Source: Mytilisepta virgata
Taxonomy: Eukaryota; Mollusca; Bivalvia; Mytilida; Mytilidae
Reading direction: 5' to 3'
DNA: 64,000 nucleotides
Assembly (NCBI GenBank): GCA_028015205.1
Contig: CM051514.1
Span: forward strand, 43,478,150-43,542,149
Position 1 is the first letter of the stretch, and every line of letters starts with the position of its first letter. Both the position numbers and the translations under genes were made by a program. Positions 60,759 through 64,000 of the stretch are shown here, in pieces. The notes below the pieces were generated by a model. That model searched no databases. It had not been told where the DNA came from and worked only from the letters and a program-made list of their open reading frames with translations.

Positions 60759-60918
60759 AGAATAACTAATCTCGAAATTCGTATATCAAAGATCTACAAC
60801 TTGTGACCGAAAACACTAATAATTCACTCATGCACTATGCGCATTCGTGAATTAATGTTTTATTCGGTAACTTCTTGTAGATTTCTATAGGTATTCGCCT
60901 TTCAAGATTAGTTATTCT
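60759..60918. repeat. 160-bp foldback palindrome upstream of MINDY4
   Basis: Left arm from AGAATAACTAATCTCGAAA, right arm ending TTTCAAGATTAGTTATTCT. The arms stay complementary with mismatches (CAAAGATCTACAACTTGTG versus AACTTCTTGTAGATTTC) to a centre near TGCACTATGCGCA. Confidence 0.8.
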
Positions 60919-61565
60919 ATATTATCATACATAAATTTGTTGCATTATTACTTTCATTCCTTTTTTTTACAGTTTATGCTGCTTTTGTACTTATCAAGCT
61001 TATTTAAGGAATGTTTCGAATATTTGAACATATACAAATAGGCTACCCCACTTTAACTTTTTTATTTCATACTTCCCCCTCTTGACAAACAATTCAAACA
61101 GTTTAATGTCCTCGGGTAGATACTTCTATTAGAGAACCAAAATCTTCAGTTGGTGAGTGTGAAATATTTTTTTAAAGATTTCTACCCATTTTATTCCTAT
61201 AAAAAATCGCAAGTCTAAGATATGTAGAGCACCTGAATTGTAAAAGAGTTAAATAGAAGAATTTAAATTTGTTAAAAAAACAGTCTGATTTGGTTCAACT
61301 GCAAACGGCCTAAAGATAGACTTTATACTGCATAATCTGCTAAAGTTATTTCGTATAAATCACTCATTTAAGTAATTTCCATCCACTAAAGCCTTGTGAA
61401 AAATATGATGACAAAGTAAGTTTATCTAATTTCCTATTTTTTATTTAATTGAAAAGTCTCGTTGTTGTGGTAATCACGTTTCCGAAAGAATGTTTCAAAA
61501 TGGCTGACAAATTACTAGTTTGAAAATCGTAGTGTGGTTTTAACCCCTGAAACTACTCTGCGACT

Positions 61566-61628
61566 ATGGAAAATAAACATATAGAGGGCGTGGCAGCCTC
61601 AATAGTTCGGGAATATCTAAGTAGAAAG
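61566..61628 (+). CDS. MINDY4: MINDY4 exon 1
   Basis: 63 nt, 21 codons from ATG to AAG. The donor is gttgtg, a weak GT site. It was placed by the exact fit of VREYLSRK before GLK of exon 2. Confidence 0.82.
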
Positions 61629-64000
61629 GTTGTGAAATGAAAAATTAAAGGAGAATTTTCTTAAATCTTGAAATAAGTCTGTAAAAGCTTTCGAGACGTT
61701 TCGGCCATAAACCAGTTCGTCCATATACCGTTTCGTCCATAGACCAGTTCGGCCATAGTCGTTTCGGCCATACTTTTTATAATGAGATATATACTTAATA
61801 GCATCATTGTTTCTAACGAGAGGTATTCTTAGTAGTTTACTTAGTAGAAGAAAAAAGTGTTGGCACCGATACTTAAACTTTTTAAAGTGGTCAAGCTGTA
61901 TGCCTAAATCTATTATTAAAGGACTGGGTTTATATACAGCTGTTTATTAGCATCACACTGTGACTATCATATTTTCTTCTGTAAATAATGAAACACAATT
62001 GTTTTCACCTAATTTCATCTCTTTATAAATTATATATTTATATCATCAGGTTGATAACAATCACATACATAATTAACAACAATTTAAACAAAAGTACTAT
62101 TAATAACAGTTGAGTTGTGCTGTACTTATATATATAAGATATGTTCAATAAGCGTCAGAATCGGAACCACTGTCATCGGAGTCTGGTAGATCTTCTTGGT
62201 TTGTTAAATATTTGTGAGATTCCGTATAAATATTCCATGGCCGAATCGACTTTAATTCTATGGCCGCACTGGTAGTGTGGCCGAAACGACTATGGACGAA
62301 ACGACTATGGCCGAACTGGTAGTTTGGCCGAAACGACTTGTTTCCCTGTAAAATTGTTAAGGATCACAAAAAAGTGACAAAACCTGTTAGTGTTACTGAC
62401 TGACAAAGTTAAGGTATCTGGACCATAATAGATCATGATCGAAAATTGTATCTCTTTTTTATACTGTGAATGGCCGAACCAAACAATTTAAAGCTGGAAT
62501 TTTGTATGTATATTTTTCTCAAGTTAAAACACACTTAGCTTTGTTGCTTATAACTTAAGTTATAACGTATATGCAGAGTCTGTAAGAATAAGTTTATAAT
62601 TTTGCCATTTCAGAAGTTTGCCAATAATTACCAAGGTCATTTCAATTGCGGGAACTTTTGAATAATCACGTGGTCATTTATGGTCCGGATGCCTTAATAC
62701 TAATAATAGCAACTAGTCTATTCCCTATAATAATAATCATTTATTGGTACCAATTTATTGTAATATATTGAAACAGTATTCAAAAGTAAACTGTAAATAC
62801 TTTAATTCCCTCAGACTTGAAATTGATAACTACTGTTTTGAACCTGGAGCCTTGGGTGAAGTGTTCTTTATAAGACGGGGAAGCAAGCATATTTGCCTTT
62901 TTTATTTTCATTCATTTTGGGCATGTAGTCGCTTTTTAAATTCCCAGTGCAGATGATTGAATAGAAAGACGATTGTTCATTTTCTTTTGTGCATTTTTCT
63001 TTACACTTACGCAACGAAATCCTAAACCGTTTTCTGTCGAGCTGTCTTTAGACAAACTTTTCCTCGGTCGATACCGGAAACTTCTTGTGATGTATACATT
63101 GTACTTCCGGAAAAGTATCGGTTTTCGTGATCCGCATTAATTAATTAGGGGTAATTAGCAAAACGCGGAAACAATTGCGTATGTACTGATAAAAGTTTTA
63201 AACTGCACAATGGTCTCATACTTCTGATATATAAAGATCGCACGTCGCATTTGTTGTTGAAACGGCAACCCGGCTAACAAAAATTTGTCTCATTCTTTTA
63301 GTAGTATTAATGCTAAACCATGACAGTGTCAGTAACCTTTGTCTTTGCTTTTGTCTGTAGTTAGTGGACGAATGGCTGTGTTCATTTAGAGTGTATACGT
63401 TACACAGTTCCCCAGAACATGTTACATATATATTCATAAATAAAACCATAAGCATTACTGTAAAACTTGTTCTTTTAATGACTTAAAAACTTTAAATTCA
63501 TGTTGACCTTCATGAATACCACTCATTTCTATTGAATTGGTTTCTTTCATATTTATTTTATTTTGATTTAAAGTAGTTGAAGATGATTTAAGTTAAAAAA
63601 TAATTTATTTTGACCAGTTACTTTATTCACATACTATCACAGCAGAAACAAACTGGCTGTGGCTATGTCATTGAAGCTTATTAAGTTTTGGTTTTATGCC
63701 GCTGCTACAGTAATACTAACTTATACCATTAGGATGAAGTTTCCTGCTTAATTTTTATGTTGCAAAACAGATATTCATTCATAAATTGACAGTGGAAATT
63801 TGTCTTTTACAACTATTTGTAATTCTTATTTTTGTGGGAAAAAATTAAATTGTTTACTTTACTTTATTTCTAGGGCCTTAAAGGGACACTGCAGGTTATG
63901 GATCAGGAACTGCCCAGAACTGAAGGTGCCATCAGTAACAGACAGGCTTTAATGAAAGAACTTCACATAGAAAAATTGATGAAGAGAAATAAGGTAGAGT
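61566..64000 (+). CDS. MINDY4: MINDY4 (FAM188B) deubiquitinase, 5' end only
   Basis: Join of 61566-61628 and 63874-63993, continuing past the right edge. The 61 residues seen begin with 21 (VAASIVREYLSRK) joined in phase 0 to 40 (GLKGTLQVMDQELPRTEGA, ISNRQALMKELHIEKL). This matches the N-terminus of vertebrate MINDY4 in spacing and key residues: AASLVREFLSRKG, then MDQE.PR...I.NR..L.K.LH.E.L. The segment looks like a LisH-type helix pair. MINDY family members are cysteine proteases that cut K48-linked ubiquitin chains, but the catalytic domain lies outside the window. The ATG at 61566 has A at -3 and G at +4. Confidence 0.85.
61694..62340. mobile_element. MITE-like element with modular TIRs (GTTTCGGCCATAG words)
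   Basis: Left arm 61694-61771 and right arm 62242-62340 are inverted copies built from short words: GTTTCGGCCATA, CCAGTTCGGCCATAG and GTTTCGTCCATAG. The words alternate within each arm. The core is about 470 bp and AT-rich. It lies in MINDY4 intron 1, 66 bases from the donor. Confidence 0.75.
62145..62246 (-). pseudogene. possible transposase C-terminal relic inside the MITE
   Basis: A minus-strand frame running into a TGA at 62145-62147 reads YTESHKYLTNQEDLPDSDDS, then GSDSDAY. The Asp/Ser-rich end is unlike the other AT-rich frames and ends inside the element. It could be the tail of the parent transposase gene kept after internal deletion, or chance. No family is recognised. Confidence 0.25.
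63874..63993 (+). CDS. MINDY4: MINDY4 exon 2
   Basis: 120 nt, phase 0 at both ends. Acceptor ctttatttctag, donor gtagag seen at the window edge. Confidence 0.88.

Larger units (their letters stand above)
57212..61565. promoter_or_regulatory. divergent TMC / MINDY4 upstream region
   Basis: The two genes point away from each other from this 4-5 kb stretch. It contains the weak TMC exon candidate, a T-run at 58260-58287, the TTTGACACATTC repeat and the foldback at 60759-60918. No TATA box or CpG island is evident by eye. The MINDY4 transcription start should lie just left of 61566. Confidence 0.4.

Noticed and set aside
1..64000. CRISPR-like reading of the regularly spaced repeats
   Set aside because: Spacing is of direct tandem monomers without unique spacers, and the genes are eukaryotic with introns.

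Overview
This is an AT-rich eukaryotic nuclear window with split genes. It is most likely from a bivalve mollusc, probably a mytilid mussel. The reasons are the animal gene set, GT-AG introns of several kb, and dense repeats with a bivalve 'pearl'-type layout (tandem monomers, then an ACGG-like microsatellite, then a terminal hairpin). The species call is inference; the gene calls come from exon-by-exon translation with intron phases checked by hand.

Four protein-coding genes are supported. (1) PGAP3 (GPI-phospholipase A2 family, CREST superfamily) lies on the minus strand. Seven exons between 18017 and 4757 join in frame to a complete 336-residue protein. (2) A single-exon RING/B-box (TRIM-type) E3 ligase with two C-terminal membrane segments lies on the plus strand at 29658-30980. 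(3) A TMC (transmembrane channel-like) gene lies on the minus strand, with fourteen exons between 55981 and 33935. Thirteen of its fourteen exons chain in phase as two blocks; the join between exons 2 and 3 implies a missed micro-exon, and the true N-terminus is uncertain. (4) The first two coding exons of a MINDY4 (FAM188B) orthologue lie on the plus strand at 61566-61628 and 63874-63993; the gene runs off the right edge. TMC and MINDY4 are divergently oriented.

Most of the rest is repeats. At least six unrelated sequence families share one layout: a 5' motif of 10-15 bp, internal monomers of about 113-165 bp, a GAC/ACGG or AAT microsatellite, and a 3' hairpin with one arm complementary to the 5' motif. 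This matches non-autonomous Helentron/Helitron-like 'pearl' elements known from bivalves, and several are nested in one another. There are also tRNA-derived SINEs (two families plus fragments), a decayed LINE reverse transcriptase, a Penelope-like RT fragment cut by a 415-bp MITE with a TAA target duplication, a second MITE built of GTTTCGGCCATAG-type words, three foldback palindromes, and large AT-rich GATATC arrays.

The genes do not form a pathway. PGAP3 is a Golgi lipid-remodelling enzyme, the TRIM-like protein and MINDY4 are ubiquitin-system enzymes (ligase and deubiquitinase), and TMC is a membrane channel-like protein. The most notable observations are the common architecture of the hairpin-ended families, a 45-bp tandem duplication spanning the exon-intron junction of TMC exon 4, and the modular-TIR MITE in MINDY4 intron 1 that may keep the tail of a lost transposase.
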